From contig KL197714.1 of NCBI GenBank assembly GCA_000697665.1, forward strand, positions 848,728 to 912,727: 64,000 nt of DNA, written 5' to 3'. The number at the start of each line of letters is the position of its first letter. The first letter of the stretch is position 1. Below the pieces are notes generated by a model that did not search any database, was not told the origin of the DNA, and saw only the letters and a program-made list of their open reading frames with translations. The position numbers and the translations under genes were made by a program. The DNA is from Jaapia argillacea MUCL 33604 (taxonomy: Eukaryota > Basidiomycota > Agaricomycetes > Jaapiales > Jaapiaceae). Positions 11,601 to 22,741 of the stretch are shown piece after piece.

Positions 11601-13458
11601 TGGCGGGGCAGTTTGACAGTCACATCCTCGCCGGTTTCAAAGATCGACCAAGTAAGTGACTCCATATGCTCCCATTTCTCAGGGGGTGGTCGTGTGGCGC
11701 GACTGGCAGGCGTCGATTGAGCCTTCTATGGACAGTCAATCGAGGTCGTGTGAATGTCAACAGTTGACTGACCTGGACAGATCCTTTTTGCTGCGGGCCA
11801 AGTGCTTGCACGAGCTTGTCTTCGACGTCGATGGTAGGAGGGGGAGAGATCTTGTGAGATTCCATTGGGCGACTTTGTATGGGCTTGCCTTCAGCTGGAA
11901 TGGTTGCCAAACTGGAAGGTATCACCTCAATCTGGCGGGGCAACGCCACGCCTAAACGAAGGGGACCGCGCCCAGCATTCTGCGATTTAGGCGCCAAGGT
12001 CAAGTCCCGACGGTTCAACAGAGGGGAAGTCGATCCGCTCTCTACTCGCATTGTTTTTAATCCGAGCGACGTTTCTGATGGGTGGGGGGCGTGAGACGAT
12101 GCAACAGGCCCCTCAGCTGGGTGTATTCTATCACATTTCTGCCCCTTTGAGCATTTGTTCACCAGGAAATCGAGGCAGAATTGTGTCTTGTCTGTATTCC
12201 GATTTTGGATTTGATGGGATACAGCGGGAGATGATTCAACACTCTGGGAAAAATTCTAGCGGCTATCAAAGATGTCCAGGAGCAGAAGAAACCTACTTGA
12301 TGGGGTTGTGCATTCTTTGATTGTTGACTTGCTTGTCGCGGAGCAGAGTTGCCATCCTCGACCGCGTGATTCCCCCCTTTGCGAGGATCGTCAGCAGTAT
12401 AAGGAGGAGGAGGGTCTCTGCAATCAGGCTAGAAATAAGTATAGGTGAGTGCCAATTGCGGGTATGGAGGGCCATGAGCGAGTCGACGTACGGAGACCTC
12501 TTCAGAGAGTCTAAGATAACTCGCACGAGTTTTGAAACCAGGGTGAATTCGATCACATCTGCGACCGTGCGGGCAGGCTCCCCTTGTGAAACGGTGGCAG
12601 ATTTCTGCCGACTTCCCCCCGCGAGACTATGGAAGAGGGACGAATGAAACATGGGATAAGGATGGTCCTATACAAAGGTATATGAGAATCCTTACATTTG
12701 ACAGCGAGTCCACTTGCTTCTCCAATATTTGGAGGGTGGATTTCAAAGGATCAGGTTTCCGAGGGAGCGGTACAATAAGCGGAGTGGGTTCTGCTGGGAA
12801 TTTATTTCCCTTTACGAAAGTATCCTGCTCCCGTTGATAGTCAGGTTAACTAGACATTGTAGAAGAAACTATGCCCATACGATGGTTCTTTGGCGGTTGA
12901 ATCGATCAATGTAAACAGGTGGGTTCTGGGCGAGCGACGTAAATAGGGGTCAACTCGCAGATAAAGGATGGTAATCACAGGGGGGAGAGACGACAAGTGA
13001 TCGTCTTTTTTACATCGTCCTCGCAAGTGTTCAGGGCAAATTTTGGTCACAGAACCAGCCTAAGAGGCCGTAACTCGGACCTCTGCCGTACATATCGGCA
13101 AATTGAAGAAACTCACCTGCAGACTTTGGTTTCTCGCCGAAGCAAGCTCCATAATATGGGCAGATAACTCTGCGGCAGAGTTCTATGTCCCCTGGGAATT
13201 CCAACAAATACCCAAGCCCCTCTGGGCAGAAAAGACACTCGGGCAATGCTCGTTGTGGAGTGGCGACGAGTAGAATGCCAAGCGTCAAGTTCAGTCCGGG
13301 TGTTTATGCCAATAACGATGAACGTTTGGTGAGCGCCAGTGCATAGGGTGGGGAGAACAGGGTTGTGATGCTGACGCCACCCCCAAATTGGGAACCTCGA
13401 GATCGGACGAAGTTGCATCCGACCAAATTGCCATATTTAGCAAATCACCCTTTAGCAT
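8648..13458 (-). CDS. RBR-type E3 ubiquitin ligase with CCCH fingers and RRM-like region
   Basis: Eleven exons, all meeting in phase 0: 13458-13324, 13182-13117, 13059-12979, 12925-12881, 12824-12696, 12626-12492, 12428-12297, 12186-11773, 11725-11543, 11492-10842 and 10789-8648. The product has about 1370 residues. Three canonical CCCH fingers (C-x7-C-x5-C-x3-H) are visible: CHRFTRGACPHGRRCDRIH (~162), CLDFLVNKCSKGQKCDRIH (~245) and CRNWIRGVCENGRWCKFEH (~525). A fourth near residue 75 (CPEHLRGRCKKDDH) lacks one Cys. An RRM-like stretch lies at ~700-760 (WIIIGNLPNYTEAHDL). The C-terminus is a full RING1-IBR-RING2 from residue ~1167, with the predicted thioester Cys in KAEGCNHM (~1331). RBR enzymes take ubiquitin from an E2 onto that Cys and then onto a substrate; CCCH and RRM parts suggest RNA-linked targeting. 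The start (13458, or in-frame 13434) and the first intron are the least certain parts. Confidence 0.85.
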
Positions 13459-13533
13459 GAATCTTCATTGCATAAATCGTCAGCCTTGCTCCCTGACATC
13501 GTACATCCCTTCCACCCTTCCAACTCCCGTCCA

Positions 13534-14307
13534 TCACTCAAACCCCTCCTGCTTGATGCGACATCGCAAACAGCCCTCGATCTGCCTCACTTTGACCCCG
13601 ACAACATGCCCAAAACACCGCTCCCAACCCTGAAACTGGTTGATCGCCTCAAGTAGTCCACTCGTCTATGTAGAGACAGTCAGGAATCGGGGACAGCGAA
13701 TGTACGCGAAGTAAACACTCACAAAAACATAACCGAGCTTCATGCGCTCCATGGATGTCACGATCTCCTCGAGGGTCTGCAAAAGTTCTTTCTCATTCTG
13801 TTTGGCGTGTCAGTCGCTCCATGCTGAACGTGGTTTTGGAAACGTCCTCACCGTGGGGGAATTCTCCTGCGACGCGGTCCGAAGCCGGGCTGCCCATCCT
13901 TTGACGACATACAAATCTGGTAGTCGGCCTAAGGGCGTAGGGCCCGAGGCCTGAAATTCTGTGTAAATGCGTCTCTTGGCTGGGCTAGCCGGTGGCAGGG
14001 CAGGAGCCTGAGACTCTGATACGACCCTCCTACCCTTGAGGGTTCGCCTGCTGGGCGACATCATCCCCCCTCCCAGAGTATTCTAACGATACATCATCAA
14101 CGTCTCGGTACGTGGTCTACTTCTAGGAGTTGTGGGACTTACCTGTCTTTTATGAGGCGTTGTCGGTCTGGATAGGACGGCCTCTTGCTCGTCAGGATCA
14201 GGGAGAAAGAGGGGCATGTCCTTCACCGGAGGTTGCCCGAGTCCAATTCCGTACGGCCTGCGTACGGATGAGGAGGAGGAAGAAGATTCCTTGGCTGCTT
14301 TGGGCAT
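13534..14307 (-). CDS. Small protein of unknown function
   Basis: Four exons (14307-14143, 14082-13852, 13797-13723, 13665-13534) join in phase 0 and give 200 residues. The N-terminus is a serine run followed by a basic, proline-rich segment with SPTK/R-like and TPxxR sites (RPTTPHKRQ, MMSPSRRTLKGRR), such as cyclin-dependent kinases phosphorylate. Exon 3 codes for an amphipathic helix (NEKELLQTLEEIVTSMERMK). The final 43 residues contain two Cys close together (EGCLRCR) and are not recognisable. It lies head-to-tail only 76 bp upstream of the ligase start and on the same strand. A nuclear or mitotic role is conceivable from the basic TP/SP motifs, but nothing identifies the family. The last exon is the weakest part of the model. 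Confidence 0.55.
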
Positions 14308-15084
14308 CTTTGGCGAGGATAGTTGAAGATATTAACAATTATAATTAGGAAAAGGAATTGAAGAGAAAGGAAAGTGGGGGGAAGTTTCTGTTGCGCTCAC
14401 CTCAAAGCACTTGCCGCTCATTTAAGGACCTTTGGGTGTGGCCCCTCGCTCGCTTTGATTCTCCTTGGGAGAGTCCGTGGGTTGTGGACTGTGCAGCCAC
14501 CCCATTGTCCTGCCACCGGTGAGTCCACACTGGATTTCCAATGCAGCTTCGACAGTCCACGGCCGACGGCCGTTGTGGACTCGAGGCATTCTTCGGTTCT
14601 GTCAGACGTCCACGTCACGGCCTTTCATTCAACGCGTCCCGCTCTGTAGGCTGCCTTCCCTATTGATTTTGAAGACAATCGACCCAGCGTCCCAGCGTTG
14701 CGTTTTTGTTCTGCAGACCACGAAGAGAGTTCGATGTTGACTCTCGTACTGGAAGTTTGTTGCACTCAGCCGTTCTTTTGAACACCTGCCGCAATACGAG
14801 CGGCGCCCTGGGTGAGTATTCGTGGCGATGACCTTATTCTGCCTTCACTACGACTTACTAGCTACAGAGAACAATGTTGTTGGGTACACATCAAATTTTG
14901 CTGTTCAAACTTTCATTGATTCCTCATGGGAGTAGAATAATGCCAATAACAATAGTCCAGCATGGGTACATTGGGCCCAACCTCCAAATTTATTAGTCTC
15001 TAATACTTGAGGAATGCTGGGCGACAAACAACGAAAGCACAACGGGCAACACAGTTTCGAGCGACAGTTAGAGAGCCTGGAGAG
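14308..15084. other. Intergenic, nothing recognised
   Basis: This 777-bp gap runs from the end of the KAR5-like gene to the start of the small gene at 14307, both on the minus strand. It should contain the small gene's promoter and the KAR5 terminator. I see no open stretch with recognisable content. Confidence 0.5.
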
Positions 15085-17640
15085 TTATAGCCATTCAGAC
15101 GAATGCGAAGGAGCAAGTAGCCTTGACGGAATCCGAGAGACACGAAGCCTTGACCGCGAGTGTGAAGACAGAAGACGAGGATCTGGATAAATCGAGCTTG
15201 AATGGTAGTGCTCCGAGCGTGGTAGCGAGGGACGTGTAGCGTGGATTTCCCTGGGGATGTCATACACACTTGGGAAGGACGTTAGCCAGGATAGGATCTC
15301 TACGGAAGCCTGCGACGCGACAGGCGTGTCACCTTGATACAGTATCCACAGAGGCTAGGGGCCGATTGCGTTGCGAAAGCCATCGTCTGGATGATAAAAA
15401 AAGCAAGAGGGCGCTCTTCAAAAGCCAAGGTACGTTATTATCGCCCGGTAGTGAATGATCAGGGTGAAACGAGAGCAAACCAACCATGAGAGATGAGAAC
15501 AAAGATCGAACCAGATAAAAGCCTAATTGCAAGAAGAGCGAGATGAAATGAAAGATTGGAAGCCGCCCAAGGTATTCCAGGTATGAGGAGTCTACTGTAA
15601 TGGCAACGTTTGGTCGAGGACGTTGACGATCAGATTTCTGCGTTGAAGGTAGAACGCACCTCGTAAAATTACTTCCAGCATCGGAAGAAGGGTACTTCTC
15701 CACCAGCCTCCGAGATAGACGGCGTAGGAGTTCTGATAGACCCCTTGTGCTTCAAGCCCATGTCTCAGTGCGACGGCGGTTTCGTTGATCCTCTCTAGCT
15801 CTACGAAGGTACCGACGGTCAGCTGATCAATCGCTTCGCTAAGCCGGTTAGCAGACTGTGTCGCTTCTAGCTGAGTGCGTTGCGCTAGCTTTGCTTGAGC
15901 TGAGTGGATCTCCAGCTGTGCCGAGGTAGTCGAGGCAACTTGTGCAAGCTGGGAGATCGCCTTGATAAAACAAGGATGATTAGATTGGCCTAGACGGAAA
16001 GAGAGACATGGGAGACACGAGCCTGTTGCATTGATGTAAATTCAGCTATTAGCGAATACCAAACTTGCGCAGCATTTTCCTACGGAAAATATTGATCATT
16101 AGCCTCCGACGTCATGACGACTGATGACGCACTGCTATTCGAAGGGAGTCTTGATTCTGCTCGTAGACGGGCAAAAGAACGCTGTTCAGCTGGGATGACA
16201 GCAAGCTGGAGAAGGACGGGACGAGCATCGCCAACGACTCAGCGTGCTAGAAAGGAGTTTTAGGTCAAACAAAACGAAGCAAGACGAAGGTTTTCTAGCC
16301 TGCTTGGAGATCACGCCTAGGGTGTGCTTCGCCTATATAAGTGGAAGAAATCATCCCAGTTACAGGATTGAAGATAATATATACCTGAAGCAACGAATCG
16401 AGATGGTCATTTTGGCTTTCCTGACGAAAGTCTCGAAGGGCGGTGACCAACACATCCAGCGTCTGGATTAACCATATTCAGAGCGGGATTCTCGGGAAGA
16501 CGTTGTCACTAAATCACTAACCGTCTCAATACTTCCCCCAATCTTGGCTACAGCATCTTTGGACGTGGTTTCAATGGTCTCACTGGTCATATATAAGAGA
16601 CCCAGAGCACTTTGGATTTCCTGGAGGGTACCACACATATGGTCAACGGGCGCGTTGTCAAGCAAAGAACATAGTCGTTATTCACCGACCTCTCTAGTCT
16701 GCTCCCACCGCATCTGAGCCTCGTCTGTTTTCTTTTCTCTTTGCGCCATCAGCCGGATCAGTGCAAGCTTCTCTAAAGTTGCGTTCCGATAAATGTCCTT
16801 GGCCGTATCTATTGAAAGATCATTTCATCGGGCCTTGAAAAAGTGCATGGTTGAGCTCACCAATATCGTTCCATCTTCTAAAGGCGTGACACAGTTGAGC
16901 TGATGGAAAGACATCAATTTCAGTCACCGAGTTCGACACCTTCACTGCACTCACGAACTTCGCGTAGATAACCTGAGTAGCTTGACCAGAACTGCGCACT
17001 TCTCGAGAGTGCCCTGTGAGACCACCTCATCAGTTCACATCAGAGTATGCGCGCATACATTCACCACGTACTCGACACAATCGTGGTGAGAACCATCGCC
17101 AGCGTCAAACCAAGAAGAATCGTGCGAGAAGGTAGCACATTCCATAGGAGCGGAGTGATGACGTGCTGTGGCTATCTCGCATAAAGTAAGAGAAAGCGCG
17201 GCTAAGGTAACTTCTGTCAATTCGTGTCACCGTACAGATGATGGATGACTCACCTTTGATCCTCTCATCCTCATGCATATCAAGCTCACTGCATCGCAGG
17301 CGAAGAGAGCCGGCAGCTCGCTTAAAACAATCGGGTTTGCGGGAGTACTCGTCCAGAGCATCTGGGCGGGTATTAGGGGATCATTATGGGGAACAGCGGG
17401 TGACAGAATTTCAACCTGTCTTGAGAAAAAGTGCGTCCAATTCCGTCTGGCTCAGGTCTAGCTCGGATCAGCTCAGGAAAGCGACGGGTTAATGGGCCCT
17501 CTATCACCTTGAAGTGATTCAGAGCCCTCGATCAAACGATGTTCCGAAGGTACGGAGAGCTTTGGCCTAAGCCATGATACACCTGTGACCACATCCGAAA
17601 AGAATAAAGAGGAGAGAAGCAGATAGTGCGGAAAAATCAT
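15085..17640 (-). CDS. KAR5: KAR5/Tht1-like nuclear fusion protein
   Basis: Fifteen exons code for 557 residues: 17640-17508, 17457-17416, 17361-17254, 17213-17072, 17013-16955, 16899-16861, 16808-16690, 16620-16522, 16462-16385, 16246-16133, 16079-16017, 15960-15660, 15594-15485, 15415-15333 and 15268-15085. KAR5/Tht1/GEX1 proteins sit in the nuclear envelope and are needed for fusion of haploid nuclei. A signal peptide (MIFPHYLLLSSLFF) is followed by the family's Cys-rich domain. Its parts include KPDCFKRAAGSLRLRC, LSLTLCEIATA, PMECATF, SRSAQFWSSYSGYLREV and PQLCHAFRRWNDI. A long coiled coil spans ~190-380. Hydrophobic segments (GRLPIFHFISLFLQLGFYL, SALLLFLSS) and a basic Ser-rich tail follow. 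The 69-nt intron at 15484-15416 is open in frame, so a 23-residue longer form is possible. The donor after exon 11 (GTCTCC) is weak. In a dikaryotic fungus this gene would act just before meiosis, which is an inference. Confidence 0.88.
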
Positions 17641-19186
17641 GGATTTTAAGACGTCAATGAAATGTGTGGAGTGAATGAGATTGGAAGGAGAGGGAAGGAG
17701 GAGGTCGACGTGTTTAGAATCACGTCGCGTAGCGTGAATTCAGTATCACCTGACGGAAATTCTATTATTTATTATTATGTATTTAAGTATTATTTGATAC
17801 TCTGCATTCATGTTTGTTGATTTACTTTGCGAACTCCACGTCGAGCCGGCGACCCTCTTGTAATATCACCATCTGCTCATTGAACTTTGCGACTTGGCCA
17901 GGTTGCATCAAACACATGCTTGAGACTCTCGCTTGCTGTCGTTTCTCTCGGTGCTCCCCACTCAGCTGATCGACAGTTTCGGGGACGTGCCGCCATGTCG
18001 ATACCCAATTCCACGTCGTCTCATCCGCCTGCTTTGGAGAACTGACATAAGAAGCCAGCCTTTGACATTGCCATATTCTGCTACCTTTCCATCATCGTCT
18101 TATCTTCGTTGTGAGCGCGCCGACATGGTGAGCAGTTAATTTCTCCCTCACCCAATCCCTCGTCCCAGCCGAGGATTCTCACCGATTGTATCCTGCCAGC
18201 GGCTTGTCGCCACCGCTCGCAGCCCGCCATCTTGACCTCCTGATGATCTTTCTTCGTGCCCAAATGATGTTAACTTCACACCTTCCGAGAGACTCACGTC
18301 TCGATGAAGCGTAGACCAGTCTGGCCTTCTGGTACACTCCTGTGGAGGAACCGTTGGGCGGCCTGGTCAAGAACGGAAAGCTGATGGGCATACAGACAGT
18401 CGATTAGGTGTTTTCACTCCTCATGTCGAAGCCACCTTTTTTAAGGCAGTTTCGTGCAGGTTTCGTGTGTAAGGTTCTTAGCTTTATCTGTTACTCGTGC
18501 AGGAGCCGTGGGTCTGGTCGAGTTCTTTCGATGCGGGACAGTGTATTATGATGGTCGATCTTCTTTTATTTGAATTATTGCTCATTCTGTGGTTCGACCC
18601 TATGTTCTTCCATTACTCATGATGTGAATTTTACAATGCTGATACACTCTCAGAGTCCTACGAACCAACTCTGACGAACGCCCGCATCCACCAGGGACTA
18701 CAGTTCTCGTTCGTGCTCTGATCCAGTGCCGATTCTTCTGCTTCTCCATTTACGAGTTATGGAGCTTCTTCCTCGACCCCGCATCATCCATTACCGGCTC
18801 CGCTATCCAGAGCTTATGGTCTCTTTCATCCTTCTTCTGCTTACTGAGTTGATGAGGGGCTTTGGTACCTTTCGAGCTACGTCGGGTGATCCAACACCGC
18901 CACGTGGGCCACTTCCGTCTGGAATCCGTGCAAGCTGACCTTCCCTTCATTTTTGCTTTACATCTTCCCTTCGCTGTCTCTACCGTAGGACGGGGTGCTA
19001 AAAATATCCACCAGACCACGCTGCTCGCACTGAAGAACCTCCTGCAGCTTCTCAATTTCCGAGTTTCTTGGCTATCTCCCGTTCTCTCCATATGATTCGA
19101 AGGTCCAAAATAATATACTCCCGAGTATAAGAAACGCAGATACGTCGGCGTCGAAACACGCGATCTTTCCCAATTGCCCATTCGCG
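17641..19186. other. Intergenic with a possible small-gene tail
   Basis: This 1.5-kb gap separates the divergent KAR5-like and carboxypeptidase genes and should hold both promoters. One stretch, about 18317-18407 on plus, reads as the last exon of a small protein (LAFWYTPVEEPLGGLVKNGK, then a stop seven residues later) after a TAG acceptor. I could not find upstream exons that join in frame, so I do not call a gene. Confidence 0.35.
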
Positions 19187-21284
19187 ATGTTGCGCCTTTC
19201 GCAGATCGTTGGAGGCTTCTGTGTCTTTGCAGCCCTCACTTTGTCGTCGGTCCAAGCCACGCCCCTCGCGGAGACGAAAATTACCAAGAGAGAATTCGCT
19301 TCGGAGGTTTATGGTGCGAATTTGCGGTACGTCGTCGACTCCGGGATCTGTGAGACCACACCTGGCGTGGGCCAGATATCTGGATACCTCGATGTTGGGT
19401 ATAACATGTCCATGGTGACTTCAATCTTCTTCGTTTAACGAGTTGTGATCCTAATCCCCTTATTCCAGTGGTTCTGGTTCTTCGAGGCTCGAGAGAACCC
19501 AGAGACAGCGCCTTTTACTCTCTGGTAGGCATACAGCCTCGGTTTCGTGAATCTGACCTTCTCAGGGTCCTCCTACTCCAGGCTGAATGGTGGTCCCGGC
19601 TGTTCCTCTATGATTGGCTTGTTCCAAGGTCCGATTGTCTTGACCACAGTCACTCCACTCCGTCCTGACAAATACTTACTTCAGAAAATGGTCCATGCCA
19701 TGTTACTCCTGACGGGATGAGCACCTACATCAACCCTTACAGTTGGAATACCGTTAGCAACAGTCAGCCCTACAATATCCTTAGTCCTCCCTCCAATACG
19801 TTAACAGTCTCGCAGTGATCTACATTGACCAGCCCATCGGAACTGGATTTTCTTACGGAACGGACACTGTCAACAGCACCGAGTCAGCAGCTCCTTTTGT
19901 CTGGACGGCCTTCCAAGTCCTCTTTGAGAGTGGTGAATTCGCCAAGTACCAGAGTCGAGAGTAAGGCTTTCTCGATGAGAACTTCGGATCCCAAATTGAT
20001 CCTTCTCTCTTTCAGGTTCGTCTTCGCCACGGAGAGTTACGGCGGACATTATGGACCTGCGTTCGTCACATACTTTGACGAACAAAACGCCAAGATAGCA
20101 AGTGGAACTCTGGAGGCCGAGCCTGTCGTCGTAAGCGCTCTCATGATCAACAAGTTACCACTCAGCTCCTCGCGTCTTGATCTCCTTCTGAATTCTGTTT
20201 TTCGTCAGCGGCTGGTATGATCCTTTGTTGCAGAACGAAGCCTACGTCACTTTCGCTACCTACGCTCCCGGTTACGGTCAGCTCCAAAACGATACTGTTC
20301 TCGCAGAACTCAACGAAGCCTTCTACGGACCTGGTGGGTGCAAAGAACAGGAGGAAGCATGCTACGCCGCTGGCGATTCAGACGCATCCAATATGATATG
20401 CGGCAATGCAGATAACTATTGCGTACGTTATCCCCGCAACCCATTGCGAAGTTGTCCTTATTTCGATTTTCAGATCGATTACGTTTTCGTCCCCGCTGTT
20501 GGGGATCGCGATTCGGACGACTTGAGGCAGAACGCCAGCGCTCTGTTCCCACCAGAGTACTATGTCAATTATCTGAGTCTACCTTCAGTGATGGAAAGCA
20601 TCGGCGCGGAGACCCAGTACGGGGAGTGCCCTGATGCCCCGTATTATCTGTTTACAAACACAGGAGATGTACGTTTTGAATGGTGTCTCGAATCTGATCT
20701 ATGTTTAACACACTGACTGCAGGACGCGAGGACGTGGCTGCCGCAACTTGGAGCACTCGCCAATTCGGGGTTGAAGATGCTCATCTGGGTAAATCTTCTT
20801 GCTTTAGTCCAACTGAGTGTTGCTGACGGACAATCAACTTAGGCCGGTGATGCTGATATCAAGTAATCCCAAGCTTTTCTTCCATCCCTTATCTCCTCAC
20901 CCGATTTGTCGGTTTTGCCAGCTGTAATTGGTTGGGCGGCCATGCGTCCGTTCTGGCCATGGATTGGTACGGTAGTGCCATCCTCCACAACACGCCTTTT
21001 ACCAATATGACAATCGACGGCAAGGCGGTGGCTGCGATTCAGAACGTTGACAACTTCTCGTTTGCGTATGTGCGATATTAACCCTTCAATGTCGGGAAGC
21101 TGATGTCGGTCGGTCTGCGCTGTGCAGGAGGGTATACGAATCAGGTCATGAGGTGGTATGTACCATTCGCTCAGTTACTGGCTTGCGAGGTGCTAATCGA
21201 TTTCGTTAGCCGGCATTCCAACCCCAAGCCGCTCTGGAAATCTTTACTCAAGTCATTGCGGGAGAGCAACTCCATTCGGTGTAG
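19187..21284 (+). CDS. Serine carboxypeptidase (peptidase family S10)
   Basis: Thirteen exons code for 477 residues: 19187-19414, 19469-19524, 19582-19628, 19685-19762, 19816-19960, 20016-20153, 20209-20422, 20474-20668, 20723-20788, 20843-20862, 20922-21065, 21128-21155 and 21210-21284. S10 enzymes release C-terminal residues from peptides in acidic compartments or outside the cell. A signal peptide spans residues 1-24 (ending VQATPLA). Family landmarks in order are WFWFFEARENP, LNGGPGCSSMIG, NPYSWN, the nucleophile elbow ATESYGG with Ser at ~192, the Asp segment GDADINCNWLGG (~392-400), and ESGHEV with His ~451. The triad is complete. The elbow has Ala-Thr-Glu instead of the common Gly-Glu before Ser, as in a fungal subgroup. 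N-glycosylation sequons are present (NDT, NAS, NMT). The 3' half is duplicated as a pseudogene at 24.2-24.9 kb. Confidence 0.92.
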
Positions 21285-21760
21285 AATGGTGCCCCACTGG
21301 TAGATTAGGGTGGGAGTACGACCTGACAGACAAATCAGAAATATTGGTGGCTTGTGTACGTAGCGAGGCGAAATCCAGGGTCTCATTTCGCCAGTCCCAT
21401 ACTTCCTCTAGCAACTGAAGCAGGCATTTGCGACAAAGTTGTTAACCAGGCCACATTCGTTGTGGCCCCAAAGGAAGTTGGCCCAATGGAGAACAACCAC
21501 CCTCCCCCAAATATCCCTCGAACGCGACCAACATGCCGGCGCTGCCACGTACAAGAAATCTTACTTCCACGCAAGTTGAGCCATCTTGGGGAGTGACAAA
21601 TCAGGACAGCAAGCAAATCTCAACAGATAAGACCAATGCTTTGAAACCAATCACAACAAAATACATCGTACAGACGAATTGCAGTTGAATGCAATGACTT
21701 TCTTCCCCAATTTCCCACCCAGCCCACTGAACAACTAGCATACACAACGACTTTCAATAT

Positions 21761-22660
21761 TCAAATGGCCAGTTCCCAGGCGTCACCACTTCCGTTCACC
21801 CTGATAATGTCCTCGACATACACGGTTTCTCCATTGAGCCCCTTAGACACCTGAGTCCTAGCCTTGAACCCATCTCGAAGGTCAGCGAACCGAATGTCCG
21901 ACCGATTGTCAAGACCGTTCGAAGCGACGAGGTCACCATTGCTGGCGCGGCCACGGGGGCCAACAAAAGCGGTTTCGGAGATCGAGATGGTAATCTGGTC
22001 GCTGCCGATGATAACGGCGGAACCATCGCGCAAGTTGTTGTCGTGGTTGAGGAGTTGGATGCGGAATCGGGTGCGACCGACGGTGGAAACGACGAGTTTG
22101 TCGATAGCCGAGCTTTGAGGGCTCAAGCAGAGCTGGTCTGCTCCGGGGGAGAACCAGTACCTGCGCGGGTCGGACTTCGAGCGGATGAAGAACCTAGTAG
22201 AGAAGCGCCGACGAGAAAACGAGGCCAAGTCAGAATTCGTCTGACGTGTAAAATCCAATTCAACCCACCAATTCCCACTGATGTTGTCCGTGACGTAGGT
22301 CTGAGGGATAATGCTCAAGTCCCTCCCGCCCTTATCGTTGAGCAACGTAAGGAAGAATCGCCCTACGAAGGCGCGCGAACTGGTGGTGAAATCGCCTCGG
22401 GTGAAGAAATCCCAAATATTGATCAGGTTGGCGTTGTGAGTGTAGAACTGAGGATTGACTCGGGTCATGCTGCTGGCCCATGGGCTAGGAGGAGTGGAAA
22501 CGACGCGCCACCACTCGTCGCAGACGTCCTGGCTAGCGAAGGTGAGCAAAAAGCGCCAGGTATTGTCATCAGCAACCTGGCATGAGAAAAAAATCAGCAT
22601 CGAGGATTCAAAGAATGATGTGGGACCGACATTTTGGACGTATGCGTAGAAGGGGCTCAT
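21761..22660 (-). CDS. Unrecognised ~256-residue protein, paralogue 1
   Basis: Three exons (22660-22631, 22576-22269, 22193-21761; 30, 308 and 433 nt) code for 256 residues. The protein opens MSPFYAYVQNVADDNTWRFL. It has no signal peptide or membrane segment. A Trp-rich first third (CDEWWRVV, NIWDFF) is followed by alternating hydrophobic residues suggestive of beta strands (FFIRSK, RYWFSPGADQL, RTRFRIQLLN). The C-terminus contains DQITISISETAFVGPRGR and ends SGDAWELAI. A beta-trefoil or lectin-like fold is possible but only inferred. Similar hypothetical proteins occur in Agaricomycetes as far as I recall; no function is known to me. Both introns lack stop codons in frame. A naive reading therefore runs through them and can begin at an upstream Met (22759), which I reject because the ten-residue first exon is shared by all three copies. 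Confidence 0.8.
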   Translation of the reverse strand: MSPFYAYVQNVGPTSFFESSMLIFFSCQVADDNTWRFLLTFASQDVCDEWWRVVSTPPSPWASSMTRVNPQFYTHNANLINIWDFFTRGDFTTSSRAFVGRFFLTLLNDKGGRDLSIIPQTYVTDNISGNWWVELDFTRQTNSDLASFSRRRFSTRFFIRSKSDPRRYWFSPGADQLCLSPQSSAIDKLVVSTVGRTRFRIQLLNHDNNLRDGSAVIIGSDQITISISETAFVGPRGRASNGDLVASNGLDNRSDIRFADLRDGFKARTQVSKGLNGETVYVEDIIRVNGSGDAWELAI

Positions 22661-22732
22661 GACTGCTAGGTATGGAAAGTACTGGTGCTGGTGGATGTGT
22701 TGTGACACTGATGAATGCGCTCTGGGGACACC

Positions 22733-22741
22733 CTTTATATA
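22733..22741 (-). promoter_or_regulatory. TATA box of paralogue 1
   Basis: TATATAAAG on the minus strand lies 73 bp before the start codon at 22660. The same element in the same sequence context precedes paralogues 2 and 3, which supports it as a core promoter. Confidence 0.6.

Noticed and set aside
12293-12652. Leu-rich open frame on minus inside the RBR gene
   Set aside because: It reads through two well-supported introns in the wrong frame; the spliced frame gives a perfect CCCH finger instead.
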